24,682 bases of DNA from Pseudomonadota bacterium (GCA_021852325.1 JAJZNM010000110.1:1-24682); one strand, 5' to 3'. Positions 1-8,584 are shown, numbered from the stretch's first letter. Made by a program: numbers and translations. The notes: generated by a model not told the origin, from the letters alone.

Positions 1-20
1 GCCCCAGCCGCTCGACATGT

Positions 21-1160
21 TCAGAAAGCCTCTTCGATGCTGTCGATCAAGCGGTGGAACCAGCTGCCCCTTTTCACGGCCCGAAGGGGGTAGAGGTTTC
101 GGGCGACGAGCAGGCGGCCATGCAGGATGACCCGGAGGCTGCCGATGGCCGGATTCGGACCGAACGGGGCGGTCAAGCGTTTCGGGAGCTTCATCTGGAT
201 CCGGAGCGAGCGGTAGTCAAGCCTCGGCACGCTCACCCAGAGGCTCCGGGCCAGCCCGACCGCGACCTGATCATGGGATCCCATCCAGACCGGGATCTTG
301 GCGAGCGGTTGTTTCGCGCCATAGAGGCGGTGATCGTGGTAGAAGCTGAATCCCCAGTTGAGCAGGGCCTGTGCATCGTTGACCCGTGCATTCCAGGATG
401 GGGCTCCCATCACAACGGCGATGAGCCGCATCCCGTCCTGGTGGCCGGAGGCGTCCATGCAGTACCCGGCCTGCTCGGTATAGCCCGTCTTGAGTCCATC
501 GACCCAGGGGTCCATCCAGAGCAGCGAGACCCGGTTATTCTGGGTGATGTGATCCCAGGTAAACGTCTTGATGGCGAAATAACGGTGATAGAGGGCCGGA
601 TACTGCCGGATGATCGCCCGGGACAGGCGCGCGATGTCGAGCGCGCTGCTGTAGTGGTCAGGCGCGGGCAAGCCGTCGACATCCTCGTAGTGCGTATTGT
701 GGAGTCCGAGTTTGCGTGCATAGCGGTTCATGAGCCCGACCATCGAACCCCGGGTACCGGCGATGGCCTGGCTCAGGGCCACCGCGGCATCGTTTCCGGA
801 GTCGACGATCAGACCCTTGAGGAGGTCGTTCACGCTGACCTGGGTGCCCGGCATCAGGAACATGCGGGAACCGCCTGTCCGCCAGGCCGCCGTCGAGATG
901 GTGAAGCGCTCATGGAGATGGATGGCGCCAGAGTGCAGCGCCGTGAAGGTGATATAGGCCACCATGAGCTTCGTGAGGCTGGCCGGGGCGAGATGCTGGT
1001 TCTCGTGGCTTTGGGCGAGTATCTGTCCGGTGCGCGCATCGAGGAGCACCCAGCTTTTGGCGTTGAAGGTGGGGGCGGGAGGAATCGGAAAGCCGGCGAA
1101 GACGGCCGGTGCCTGGGCCAGCGCAAAGATGGCCAGTGTCGAGCAGAGTAGCTTTTTCAA
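21..1160 (-). CDS. dacA: D-alanyl-D-alanine carboxypeptidase (PBP5/6 type)
   Basis: Periplasmic serine DD-carboxypeptidase that removes the terminal D-Ala from peptidoglycan pentapeptides. The 379-residue product has a signal peptide (about residues 1-22, ending AVFA). It carries the three penicillin-binding motifs: SLTK with Ser61 and Lys64, SGN at 121-123, and KTG at 224-226. A PBP5 C-terminal beta domain (roughly 275-355) follows, then a C-terminal stretch ending FHRLIDSIEEAF that fits the amphipathic membrane anchor of this family. The start is TTG, with GGAGA about seven bases upstream; no ATG gives the signal peptide. It is the last gene of the elongasome operon, 75 bp after rlpA, the same position as dacC in Pseudomonas. 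The choice between dacA and dacC cannot be made from sequence alone. Confidence 0.95.
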   Translation of the reverse strand: MKKLLCSTLAIFALAQAPAVFAGFPIPPAPTFNAKSWVLLDARTGQILAQSHENQHLAPASLTKLMVAYITFTALHSGAIHLHERFTISTAAWRTGGSRMFLMPGTQVSVNDLLKGLIVDSGNDAAVALSQAIAGTRGSMVGLMNRYARKLGLHNTHYEDVDGLPAPDHYSSALDIARLSRAIIRQYPALYHRYFAIKTFTWDHITQNNRVSLLWMDPWVDGLKTGYTEQAGYCMDASGHQDGMRLIAVVMGAPSWNARVNDAQALLNWGFSFYHDHRLYGAKQPLAKIPVWMGSHDQVAVGLARSLWVSVPRLDYRSLRIQMKLPKRLTAPFGPNPAIGSLRVILHGRLLVARNLYPLRAVKRGSWFHRLIDSIEEAF

Positions 1161-1235
1161 CGCCAGGTCTCCAGAAAGCGGTTGCGGGAGCGCTGAATTG
1201 TACCGCGCCCCGGGGTGGTCAGGTCCCAGTGGACC

Positions 1236-2021
1236 TCACCGGATGATGACTTCGGTTCTCGGGTAGCCCATGGTGGTAAGACGGTCGGACAGCTGGTCAA
1301 GTTCCCGGACGTGGGCCAGGGGCCCCACCTGGAGGACATAGAGGACCCGGCCCTTTCGCTGGAGGGGGAAGAGCCGCAGCGGACGGATCCCGAGATGCAT
1401 GAAGTGCAACTCCAGCGTGAGGGCCTCGGCGCGCCGGGCATACGCACCGATCTGGAGGTACATCCGGGGCGGATGCCCGAGGGGATTGTGGGCGAGCGGC
1501 GGGGGTGCCAGGGCAAATGCGGCCGTCTGGGGCAGCGCTGGTCGCGGGATGCTCCGGACCTCGACGAGCGCCGTGCCCCGCACGATCATGTTGAGCGCGC
1601 GCGCCGCGGCGTAGGATAGGTCGATAATCCGGTGCCGGACGAAGGGACCCCGGTCATCGATGCGGACGACGACCTGGCGGCCGTTGACCAGGTTGGTCAC
1701 ACGGACCCAGGTTCCGAGCGGCAGGATCTTGCTGGCTGCCGTCATGGCGTTGGGGTTGTAGGGCAGGCCGCTTGCGGTCGGGAGTCCGACCGAATGGAGT
1801 CCATACCAGGAGGCGATGCCGCGCTGCCGGTACCCCAGGGCGCTCGTGAGCACGCGGTAGCGCCGCCCATCGACCACGTAGGATTGCCGGGATGCGCCCG
1901 CCGGGATGGCGCTCGAGCGGGTGGGGAAGGGGGCACAGCCCGTGACGAGCCCGACGAGGAGGAGCGCCAGGAGGAGCCTCGTGAGCGCACCGTCAGGAGG
2001 CAGGTTGGAGTGCGAGCGCAA
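1236..2021 (-). CDS. rlpA: RlpA-like lipoprotein with DPBB and SPOR domains, active site altered
   Basis: RlpA proteins are outer-membrane lipoproteins; the Pseudomonas enzyme is a septal lytic transglycosylase acting on denuded glycan. This product has a hydrophobic leader and lipobox VTGC (Cys29), an RlpA double-psi beta-barrel at about 69-145 (ASWYG, TASG, RVTNLVNGR, DDRGPF), and a C-terminal SPOR domain at about 186-261. I chose the TTG at 2021. It overlaps mltB by 29 bp, whereas the only in-frame ATG (2111) would overlap by 119 bp and add an unlikely N-terminus. The Asp of DRGPF (residue 123) is kept, but the positions normally Glu (TASGE) and His (TAAH) are Leu86 and Ser97. Glycan cleavage may therefore be lost, leaving a binding or structural role. 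Confidence 0.9.
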   Translation of the reverse strand: MRSHSNLPPDGALTRLLLALLLVGLVTGCAPFPTRSSAIPAGASRQSYVVDGRRYRVLTSALGYRQRGIASWYGLHSVGLPTASGLPYNPNAMTAASKILPLGTWVRVTNLVNGRQVVVRIDDRGPFVRHRIIDLSYAAARALNMIVRGTALVEVRSIPRPALPQTAAFALAPPPLAHNPLGHPPRMYLQIGAYARRAEALTLELHFMHLGIRPLRLFPLQRKGRVLYVLQVGPLAHVRELDQLSDRLTTMGYPRTEVIIR

Positions 2022-2976
2022 GTTCGAAAACCGCCATCGAATAATCGATGCTCGGGTTATAGGCCATGAGGGCCTGAAAGTTGGGCAGTGTGACCCAGTA
2101 ATGGGTCTCAAAGGCGCCTTTCAAGGCGACCAGGGTGACCCAGGTGTCCCGCCCCACCTGATGGGTGAAGAGAAGCCCCGCACGATGGAGCGCATGCGGA
2201 TGGCAGGGGACGCCGATCAGCCCGGGGGCCGGAGGTGCATGGTCCGGGGTGAGGACCGCCTCGAGGGCAACCGGCTGCCCCTTGAGCCAGCCTTTGGCGC
2301 TGAGGAAACGCCCGACGCTGTCAATCGCACTGCTGCTGCTCACGAACAGATTGGGAGGAGGATGGTGGAGGAGCCCGGTCGCATAGCGGAGGTAGGTGGT
2401 CGGCATGAATTGCGGGATGCCGAGCGCCCCGGCGTAGGAGCCGCGGATCGCGAGCGGGTTGTAATGGTTCCTCCGGCACAGGCGCAAGAAACCACTCAAT
2501 TCGTGACGGAAGAACGGGGCGCGGGAGGGATCACCGAAGGCAAGCGTGGCGAGACTCGCAAAGGCCGGAATGTTGCCGATGTCCTGGCCGTAGTCGGTCT
2601 CGATGCCGATGATGGCGGCGATCACAGCTCCCGGGACACCTTCGTGCTCTTCTTCCGACACCAGGGCGTCGCGGTGACGGGCCATCCAGGTTTTCCCCGC
2701 ATCGATGCGGGCCGGGGTGACGAGGAGTCTCCGGTAGGCCGTCCAGGGCAGGGCCTCGAGCGGGTGGTGCATGAGTCGAAGTACGCTAGGCAGGGGCTTG
2801 ATCTTCCGGAACCACGCTACGAGCTCCTCATGTCCGAAGTGGTGGGTCCTGACCATGTGATCGATGAAACGGTTGACGCGCGCTGGCGGGAAGACGGGGG
2901 GCGCGGCACCAACGGCTCCCGTCAAGAAACCTCCAAGGAGAAGGGCGGTGATCGCCACGCGCAAGGATTGGGTCAT
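1993..2976 (-). CDS. mltB: Lytic murein transglycosylase B
   Basis: A GH103-family lytic transglycosylase, which cleaves the MurNAc-GlcNAc bond with formation of 1,6-anhydroMurNAc. The 327-residue product has a cleavable signal peptide (about 1-24, hydrophobic core ITALLLGGFLTGAVG) and no lipobox cysteine, so it is probably soluble and periplasmic like SltB1 rather than a lipoprotein like E. coli MltB. The catalytic Glu is Glu126 in GIETDYGQ. The family motif YAGALGIPQFMPTTY is present. The ATG start lies 1 bp after the rodA stop, which implies translational coupling, and the end overlaps the chosen rlpA start by 29 bp. The order rodA-mltB-rlpA matches the Pseudomonas cluster. Confidence 0.95.
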   Translation of the reverse strand: MTQSLRVAITALLLGGFLTGAVGAAPPVFPPARVNRFIDHMVRTHHFGHEELVAWFRKIKPLPSVLRLMHHPLEALPWTAYRRLLVTPARIDAGKTWMARHRDALVSEEEHEGVPGAVIAAIIGIETDYGQDIGNIPAFASLATLAFGDPSRAPFFRHELSGFLRLCRRNHYNPLAIRGSYAGALGIPQFMPTTYLRYATGLLHHPPPNLFVSSSSAIDSVGRFLSAKGWLKGQPVALEAVLTPDHAPPAPGLIGVPCHPHALHRAGLLFTHQVGRDTWVTLVALKGAFETHYWVTLPNFQALMAYNPSIDYSMAVFELALALQPAS

Positions 2977-2977
2977 C

Positions 2978-4108
2978 CTAAAGGCTCCAGGAAGTGGCCT
3001 GGTGATGCTCGAGTCCCATCACCAGGCCGAAACCGGCCATCAGGGTGACCACGGACGAGCCGCCAAAACTCACGAGCGGCAAGGGCTCGCCCACGACCGG
3101 CAGGAGGCCTGAGACCATGCCGACATTGACCACGACGTAAAGGAAAGTCATGAATGCCATCGAGGCGGCCCACAGCCGGCCAAAATGACTCGACATGCGG
3201 GTGGCCGAGCGCAGGATGCGCTGGATCACGAGCAGGAAGATCGCGACCAGCGCGAGTGCGCCGAGGAATCCGAACTGCTCGCCGATCACCGCAAAGATGA
3301 AATCGGTGGTGCTTTCAGGCAGGAAATCGAGCTGAGTCTGGCTGCCGTGCAGAAGGCCCTGTCCGAAAAGCCCCCCTGAGCCCAAGGCGATCTGCGACTG
3401 GATAATGTGGTAGCCCGCACCCAGGGGATCGCGTTCGGGGTTGAGAAAGATCAGAATCCGTTCCTTCTGGTACTGGTGCATGAAATGCCAGGCCACGGGG
3501 GCTACGGCGCAGAGGATCACGAGACCGAGCGCGAGATAACGCCAGTTGAGACCGGAGACGAACAGGCAGAAGATGCCGATCACGCCGATCAGGAGGGCTG
3601 AGCCGAGATCCGGTTCCTTGAGAATCAGCGCGAGGGGCATCGCGATGAACAGGAAGGAGGTGGCGACGGTACGCCAGTCGGGCGGGAGGGTGTGATTCGA
3701 CAGATGGCGGGTCAGCATGAGCGGCAGCGCGAGCAGCATGAGTTCCGTGGGCTGCAGGCGTACGAATCCGAGATCCAGCCAGCGTTGCGCGCCGAGGCTC
3801 CGCTGCCCGAACGCGAGCACGGCGACGAGGAGGATCAGCGCCATGAGGTAGAGCCAGGGCGCCGCGAGGCGGTAGTAGACCGGGGGCAGCTGGGCCACGG
3901 CAATGAGGACCGCAAACCCGAGCAAAATCCGGATCAGCTGCTTCAAGACCAGTGTGAGCTGTCCGTGATCGGCTCCGTAAAGCGCGACGAGCCCGATCCC
4001 CGACAGCAGCGCGAGTTCGAGCAGCAACGGTCCATCGAGATGCAGGCGATTGAGGAGGTTCGGACCCAGATTGGGGGTGTGCTGGCGAAATGCGCTGGGG
4101 TCATTCAT
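2978..4108 (-). CDS. rodA: Rod-shape SEDS glycosyltransferase RodA
   Basis: Inner-membrane SEDS peptidoglycan polymerase that extends glycan strands from lipid II with PBP2 in lateral-wall growth. The 376-residue product is strongly hydrophobic, with about ten membrane segments. It carries the SEDS signatures LGAQRWLDLGFVRLQPTE (about 105-122), KEPDLGSA (164-171), NPERDPLGAGYH (223-234) and ESTTDFIFAVIGEQFG (265-280). Asp269 in the last motif corresponds to the Asp essential for polymerase activity in characterised RodA proteins. The ATG start is preceded by only a weak ribosome site. Unlike the other junctions of this operon, a 124-bp gap separates it from mrdA. Confidence 0.97.
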   Translation of the reverse strand: MNDPSAFRQHTPNLGPNLLNRLHLDGPLLLELALLSGIGLVALYGADHGQLTLVLKQLIRILLGFAVLIAVAQLPPVYYRLAAPWLYLMALILLVAVLAFGQRSLGAQRWLDLGFVRLQPTELMLLALPLMLTRHLSNHTLPPDWRTVATSFLFIAMPLALILKEPDLGSALLIGVIGIFCLFVSGLNWRYLALGLVILCAVAPVAWHFMHQYQKERILIFLNPERDPLGAGYHIIQSQIALGSGGLFGQGLLHGSQTQLDFLPESTTDFIFAVIGEQFGFLGALALVAIFLLVIQRILRSATRMSSHFGRLWAASMAFMTFLYVVVNVGMVSGLLPVVGEPLPLVSFGGSSVVTLMAGFGLVMGLEHHQATSWSL

Positions 4109-4241
4109 CAGGGTCTTTCAGGCCATTGGAATCCGCAACCGGGGCGGGGCCATTGCCAGTTTGCCACATCTTGGCCCGCGATCCAAAGCCCGTAACGGGG
4201 CGGGCACCCCTCGAGCCATGGCTCCTGCCGGGTCAGGGTCT
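4108..4241. repeat. 9-bp direct repeat bounding the mrdA-rodA spacer
   Basis: The plus-strand sequence TCAGGGTCT occurs at 4108-4116, over the first base of the rodA ATG, and again at 4233-4241, over the mrdA stop. The 116 bases between the copies contain no gene. The two ends of this spacer, read inward, share a loose resemblance (CAGGccATtGG against CAGGagCCATGG), which may be an imperfect terminal inverted repeat or chance. Removing one repeat copy plus the spacer (125 bp) would leave a TGATG stop-start overlap between mrdA and rodA. The repeat itself is directly visible. Its reading as a target-site duplication or slippage product is inference. Confidence 0.5.
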
Positions 4242-6131
4242 GGGATCCCGCTCGAGGCTCCGGTACGGATCCCGATGTGGCGGGATCCCTTCTGCTTCGA
4301 GGTAGGTTTCGATGATCCGGCGCGCGATGGGTGCGGCGGTCAGGGCCCCGGCCACCCCGTGCTGGACGAAGACAGCCACCACGATCCTGGGGTGGGGAAC
4401 GGGACCAAAGGCGATGAAGACGGCATTGTCCCGCTTGGACTTCGGGATCAGGTGATAGTTCATGAAATCGGAGCGGTCGTGGTTGCTGATCTGGGCCGTG
4501 CCGGTTTTCCCGGCCAGTGCGTATTTCAGGCCAAAGTCGATGCCGTGTGCGGTGCCTGTGGGATTCTTGATCACGCTCTCCATGTCGCGCGCCACGATCC
4601 GCCAGAGTCCGGGCCGATCCAGGCGGATGACCCGTGCGGGCTCCGGCAGGACGGGGTAGATCCGGTGGTTCATCGGGTTCATGACCGCATGGATGACCCG
4701 GGGACGGTAGCGGTGTCCCCGAGCCGCGATCGTGCCCACCGCAACGGCCATCTGGAGTGGGGTCACGAGCCAGTACCCCTGTCCGATGCCCGAGATGACC
4801 GTATCGCCCTCATACCAGCTCCGGTCCGTATGTTTGAGCTTCCATGCCGGGGAGGGCAGGACACCGGCGCGTGCGCCGGCCAGATCGATCTCCGGTTTTT
4901 GTCCGAATCCGAAGGGCCTGAGGAACGTGTCGATCCGGTGGATGCCAAGATCGACCGCCATGTGATAGAAGAACACGTCCACCGACTGGGTCAGGGCCTT
5001 GCGCAGGTCGGTGATCCCATGCCCCCAGGGCTGCCAGTCATGGTAGACATGCGTGGTCCCCGGGAGTACGAAGGTTCCCGGGCAAAAGATGGTCGTCCGC
5101 GTCGTGATTACGTGATCGTTGAGCACGGCGAGGGCGAGAAACGGTTTGATGGTCGATGCTGGCGCATATTCCCCTTGGAGGGCTCGGTTGAACAGGGGCT
5201 GCAGCGGATTGTCCGCAAGCTTCCGGTAGGTAGCCTCGCCGATCCCGTTCACGAACCGGTTGGGATTGAAGCTCGGGGTGCTCGCCATGGCGAGGATCCC
5301 GCCCGTATGGGGGTCCAAGGCGACCACGGCACCGGCATTGTGGCCGAGCAGTTCGTGTGCGAGGGCCTGAAGCCGGGCGTCGATCGTGAGATAGACCGAG
5401 TCGCCGGGTACCGGTGGCCGGGTCCGAACCACGCGCACGAGGCGTCCCTGCACGTTGACTTCCACCTCACGAACGCCCGGGATTCCGTAGAGCAGGTTTT
5501 CGTAACTTTCCTCGAAGCCATCCTGTCCGACATCGGATTCCGCGTTGTAGAGATGGCCGGGATTCCGGCGCAGCTCTCCCGAATGGATCGGGCCCACATA
5601 TCCCAGTAGATGTGCGCCGATTGGCCCCAGAGGGTAAAAACGCTTGAGATGGGCACGGATGCTCACGCCCGGCAGGCGATCCAGATTGACCGCAAGGCGG
5701 GCCACGCTCGCGGTGCTAAGGTCGCGTTGCAGGGGGACCGGTTCGTAGGCGGGCTCCACCCGCACGAGCTGCCAGAACAGGCGCAAATCCTGGTGCCGGA
5801 TCGGGACGATGGATTCGATCCGGTGAAGCGTGTCTTTCAGGTTCCGGATATCATCCCGGTGGATCACGAGTTCGAAACTGGGCACATTTTCCGCGAGCAC
5901 GATGCCGTTCCGGTCATAGAGGATGCCGCGCGGGGGGTTGATCGGGAGTGTCCGGATCCGGTTGCCCAGTGCCAGCGCGTCATAGTAGGGGTGTTCCCAG
6001 ATCTGGAGGACGAGCAGGCGGACCGCCAAGGCGAGGACCAGGGCCACGCCGATCACGATGGCCACGAGCAACCGCCTGCGGAAGATCCGGTATTCCTGGA
6101 CAGGGTTCTTGAGGGGTGCCGATTCGCTCAT
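4233..6131 (-). CDS. mrdA: Penicillin-binding protein 2, elongasome transpeptidase
   Basis: Monofunctional class B PBP that crosslinks new peptidoglycan in the lateral wall together with RodA. The 632-residue product has a short cytoplasmic tail and one membrane anchor (about 21-43). A PBP dimerisation domain follows, with NPPRGILYDRNG at 65-76. The transpeptidase domain carries STIK with Ser326 and Lys329, SVD at 383-385 (the SxD form usual in PBP2), and KTGT at 542-545 in ALAGKTGTAQ. Length matches the family. The start lies 3 bp after the mreD stop. The stop falls in one copy of the 9-bp repeat described for the mrdA-rodA junction. Confidence 0.97.
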   Translation of the reverse strand: MSESAPLKNPVQEYRIFRRRLLVAIVIGVALVLALAVRLLVLQIWEHPYYDALALGNRIRTLPINPPRGILYDRNGIVLAENVPSFELVIHRDDIRNLKDTLHRIESIVPIRHQDLRLFWQLVRVEPAYEPVPLQRDLSTASVARLAVNLDRLPGVSIRAHLKRFYPLGPIGAHLLGYVGPIHSGELRRNPGHLYNAESDVGQDGFEESYENLLYGIPGVREVEVNVQGRLVRVVRTRPPVPGDSVYLTIDARLQALAHELLGHNAGAVVALDPHTGGILAMASTPSFNPNRFVNGIGEATYRKLADNPLQPLFNRALQGEYAPASTIKPFLALAVLNDHVITTRTTIFCPGTFVLPGTTHVYHDWQPWGHGITDLRKALTQSVDVFFYHMAVDLGIHRIDTFLRPFGFGQKPEIDLAGARAGVLPSPAWKLKHTDRSWYEGDTVISGIGQGYWLVTPLQMAVAVGTIAARGHRYRPRVIHAVMNPMNHRIYPVLPEPARVIRLDRPGLWRIVARDMESVIKNPTGTAHGIDFGLKYALAGKTGTAQISNHDRSDFMNYHLIPKSKRDNAVFIAFGPVPHPRIVVAVFVQHGVAGALTAAPIARRIIETYLEAEGIPPHRDPYRSLERDPRP

Positions 6132-6134
6132 GGT

Positions 6135-6617
6135 TCAATGCACACGGTAGCGGCGCCGGATGGACCTGAGGCCGATGAAGACCGGCGGCCAGAGACAGAC
6201 ACTCACCACGATCGGCAGGGCATAGGGGAGCAGTGGCCCGGGTTTTGAGGTGATTCCGTTGATCCAGAGGATGAGGAATTCGTAAACCGCGAAAATCCCG
6301 CCCAGCGTGAGCATTTGCTGCCCGAGATGGAGGGTTCGGATCTGGAGGTGGTATCGCTGGATCACATAGGCAATGACCGACAAGGCGAGCGCATGTTCCC
6401 CGAGCGGGCTGGCACGGGCGGCATCGAACACGAAACCGGTGAGACAAGAGGTGAGAATGCCCATGCGACGGGGAGCGGCCAGGCACCAATAACACCCGAC
6501 GAGTGGCAGCCAGAGCGGCCGGCCCACCTCATACCAGTGCGGGAAGGGCAAAATCGACAGCACGATGGCACCGATGAGCGTGCCCACGATGATGCTGTAG
6601 GATCGTAAGGCGTTCAA
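6135..6617 (-). CDS. mreD: Rod shape-determining membrane protein MreD
   Basis: Small integral inner-membrane component of the rod complex, working with MreC to link MreB filaments to RodA/PBP2. The 160-residue product matches the usual family length of about 160-170. It is dominated by hydrophobic segments, including IIVGTLIGAIVLSILPFPHW near the N-terminus and a region at about 80-150 with several membrane spans. The arrangement GLIxxxxxxxPLGEHALA seen in MreD proteins is recognisable here as VFDAARASPLGEHALALS. The ATG overlaps the mreC stop by 4 bp, consistent with coupled translation. Assignment rests on topology and position as much as on motifs, because MreD is poorly conserved. Confidence 0.93.
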   Translation of the reverse strand: MNALRSYSIIVGTLIGAIVLSILPFPHWYEVGRPLWLPLVGCYWCLAAPRRMGILTSCLTGFVFDAARASPLGEHALALSVIAYVIQRYHLQIRTLHLGQQMLTLGGIFAVYEFLILWINGITSKPGPLLPYALPIVVSVCLWPPVFIGLRSIRRRYRVH

Positions 6618-7528
6618 CGACCCGGGCCCCGTTGTATCTTGCGGGAAGCCTTCCCGGGAGCCGGGTGGGCTTGTGGCGGGTGCTTGCGGATGAGCACTAA
6701 AAGCTCACGATCCTCCGAGATGGCCGCGAGCGGACGGGCGTAAACCCGGGCGAAGGACCGGTTCGGGCGCAAGGTGACATGCGTGATGACAGCAACCGGG
6801 AAACCGTAGGCGTAATGGCCACCGAGGCCCGAGGTGATGAGCAACTGGCCGACCCGGACGCGGGTGTCATTGGGTAGATAGGGCAGGCGAAGCCGAGTCG
6901 GGATCCCGGTGCCGATGCTGAAGGTCAAAAGCCCAGTTGCAGCCACTTCGACCGGCACCATCTCGCTCGGGTCGGTGATCAGAAGCACCCGGGCGAGGTG
7001 GGCCGTCACGCTCCCGACCTGCCCCACGAGGCCTTGGGCATCGATGACTGCATCCCCGCTTAAGATCCCAGCCTTCCGGCCGCCGTCAATCACCACTTCC
7101 TGCCGGTAAGGATCGAGATCGATGCGCAGTACCCGGACCATCCGGAACGGCTGATGGATACTTTGGATCCTGCCGAGCAAGGCTTTGAGACGGCGGTTCT
7201 GGAAGACGAGGGGCTCTTCGGCCGCGAGGCTGGCCCGGAGACGCAGGATTCTCTGCCTCAGCGCCGCATTCGTATGGAGGAGGTGGGCTCGGGTATGGAG
7301 TGCGGGCCCGATCGACCCGAGGAACTGCAGGGCATTGGAAACCGGTTGTTCAACCGCGCCGCCCGTCTCCACGGCAACTTGGGCGAGCGACGATCCGAGT
7401 GGTGTCCCGTGACGCAGGATGAGGAGTGCGAGGGACACCACCACGGCGATGGCGAACCTGAGTTCAGGGTACGACTGATGGTGGAAGAGGCTGCGTTCAG
7501 ACCGACGCCGGAATGGTCGGAGGCGCAT
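6614..7528 (-). CDS. mreC: Rod shape-determining protein MreC
   Basis: Bitopic inner-membrane protein whose periplasmic part activates PBP2/RodA. The 304-residue product has an Arg-rich cytoplasmic N-terminus, one membrane segment (about 25-42), a helical region likely to form a coiled coil (about 75-115), and the beta-rich MreC core. The core includes VIDGGRKAGILSGDAVID and GLVGQVGSVTAHLARVLLIT, both typical of the family. The C-terminal tail is basic and Pro-rich and is probably disordered. The ATG start is 3 bp after the mreB stop, and the stop overlaps the mreD start by 4 bp. Confidence 0.96.
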   Translation of the reverse strand: MRLRPFRRRSERSLFHHQSYPELRFAIAVVVSLALLILRHGTPLGSSLAQVAVETGGAVEQPVSNALQFLGSIGPALHTRAHLLHTNAALRQRILRLRASLAAEEPLVFQNRRLKALLGRIQSIHQPFRMVRVLRIDLDPYRQEVVIDGGRKAGILSGDAVIDAQGLVGQVGSVTAHLARVLLITDPSEMVPVEVAATGLLTFSIGTGIPTRLRLPYLPNDTRVRVGQLLITSGLGGHYAYGFPVAVITHVTLRPNRSFARVYARPLAAISEDRELLVLIRKHPPQAHPAPGKASRKIQRGPGR

Positions 7529-7531
7529 GGC

Positions 7532-8584
7532 TCATCGGGTGTTGGACAAGGGTATCGGTATCCGGCCGGTCGCTTCGAGCATTTCGAGTACGCGGCCCCC
7601 ACCCCGGGCCACGCAGGTCATGGGATCCTCGGCGATGATGACCGGGATGCCAGTTTCCTCGGTGATGAGCTTGTCGATATCCCGCAAGAGCGCTCCACCG
7701 CCGCTTAGCACGATCCCGCGTTCGGAAATGTCTGCCGCGAGTTCCGGGGGGGTCTGTTCCAGCGTCTGGCGGATCGTATCGATCACCCCGCTCAGGGACT
7801 CCTGAAGCGCTTCGAGGATTTCGTTGCTGTTGACCACGAAACTCCGCGGAATGCCTTCCGAGAGGCTGCGTCCCCGCACTTCGAACTCGCGCACTTCCTG
7901 GCTCGGGAACGCCGATCCAATCTCGATCTTGATCCGTTCGGAGGTGGCCTCGCCGATCAGGATGTTGTAGTTCCTGCGGATGTATTGCTGGATCGCTTCA
8001 TCAAAGCGGTCACCCCCGATGCGGGCCGATTGCGCGAAGACGATGCCGTTGAGGGAGATCACGGCCACCTCGGAGGTCCCGCCACCGATGTCGAGGACCA
8101 TGGCGCCCTTGGCCTCATGGATCGCAAGCCCGGCGCCGAGCGCCGCGGCGACCGGTTCCTCGAGGAGATAGACCTGCCGAGCCCCTGCGCCGTGCGCGGA
8201 GTCCATGATGGCGCGTCGTTCGACCGGATTCGAACCGAACGGGACACAGACGACAACCCGCGGGCTGAGGTGCATCCAGCTCTGGCTCTGGGCCTTGCGG
8301 ATGAAGTGCTTGAGCATCTGCTCAGTCAGGGTGAAATCGGAGATGACGCCGTTTTTCAGGGGGCGGATCGCCGTGATATGCCCTGGCGTGCGCCCCAGCA
8401 TGAGCTTCGCCTCGACTCCATAGGCTTCGATCTTGCGCGATCCGTGATCCGATTCTTCCCGGACCGCGACGACCGAAGGTTCATTCAGGATGATGCCCTG
8501 GCCACGGACATAGATGAGCGTGTTGGCGGTGCCCAGGTCGATGGACAGGTCGGTCGAAAAATATCGGGTCAGGCGGGAAAGCAT
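7532..8584 (-). CDS. mreB: Actin-like cytoskeletal protein MreB
   Basis: Membrane-associated actin homologue that positions the wall-elongation machinery. The product has actin-fold nucleotide motifs: DLSIDLGTANTLIY near the N-terminus (phosphate 1), VLDIGGGTSEVAVISL (phosphate 2) and IVLSGGGALLRDID (adenosine). I chose the ATG at 8584, giving 350 residues beginning MLSRLTRYFSTDLSIDLGT, which aligns directly with E. coli MreB. The longer reading from 8620 adds 12 residues not seen in the family, and its ATG would fall next to the proposed -10 element. This is the first gene of the eight-gene lateral-wall operon and is divergent from gatC. Confidence 0.97.
   Translation of the reverse strand: MLSRLTRYFSTDLSIDLGTANTLIYVRGQGIILNEPSVVAVREESDHGSRKIEAYGVEAKLMLGRTPGHITAIRPLKNGVISDFTLTEQMLKHFIRKAQSQSWMHLSPRVVVCVPFGSNPVERRAIMDSAHGAGARQVYLLEEPVAAALGAGLAIHEAKGAMVLDIGGGTSEVAVISLNGIVFAQSARIGGDRFDEAIQQYIRRNYNILIGEATSERIKIEIGSAFPSQEVREFEVRGRSLSEGIPRSFVVNSNEILEALQESLSGVIDTIRQTLEQTPPELAADISERGIVLSGGGALLRDIDKLITEETGIPVIIAEDPMTCVARGGGRVLEMLEATGRIPIPLSNTR

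Noticed and set aside
54..1151. Long plus-strand open frame opposite dacA
   Set aside because: It is the antisense shadow of a GC-rich gene with clear penicillin-binding motifs; the translation is compositionally biased and has no domain.
2021..2111. ATG at 2111 as the rlpA start
   Set aside because: It would overlap mltB by 119 bp and place about 45 extra residues before the lipoprotein signal.
4050..5609. 519-codon plus-strand open frame opposite mrdA
   Set aside because: It runs antisense across the PBP2 coding region and has no recognisable motif; open antisense frames are expected at this GC content.
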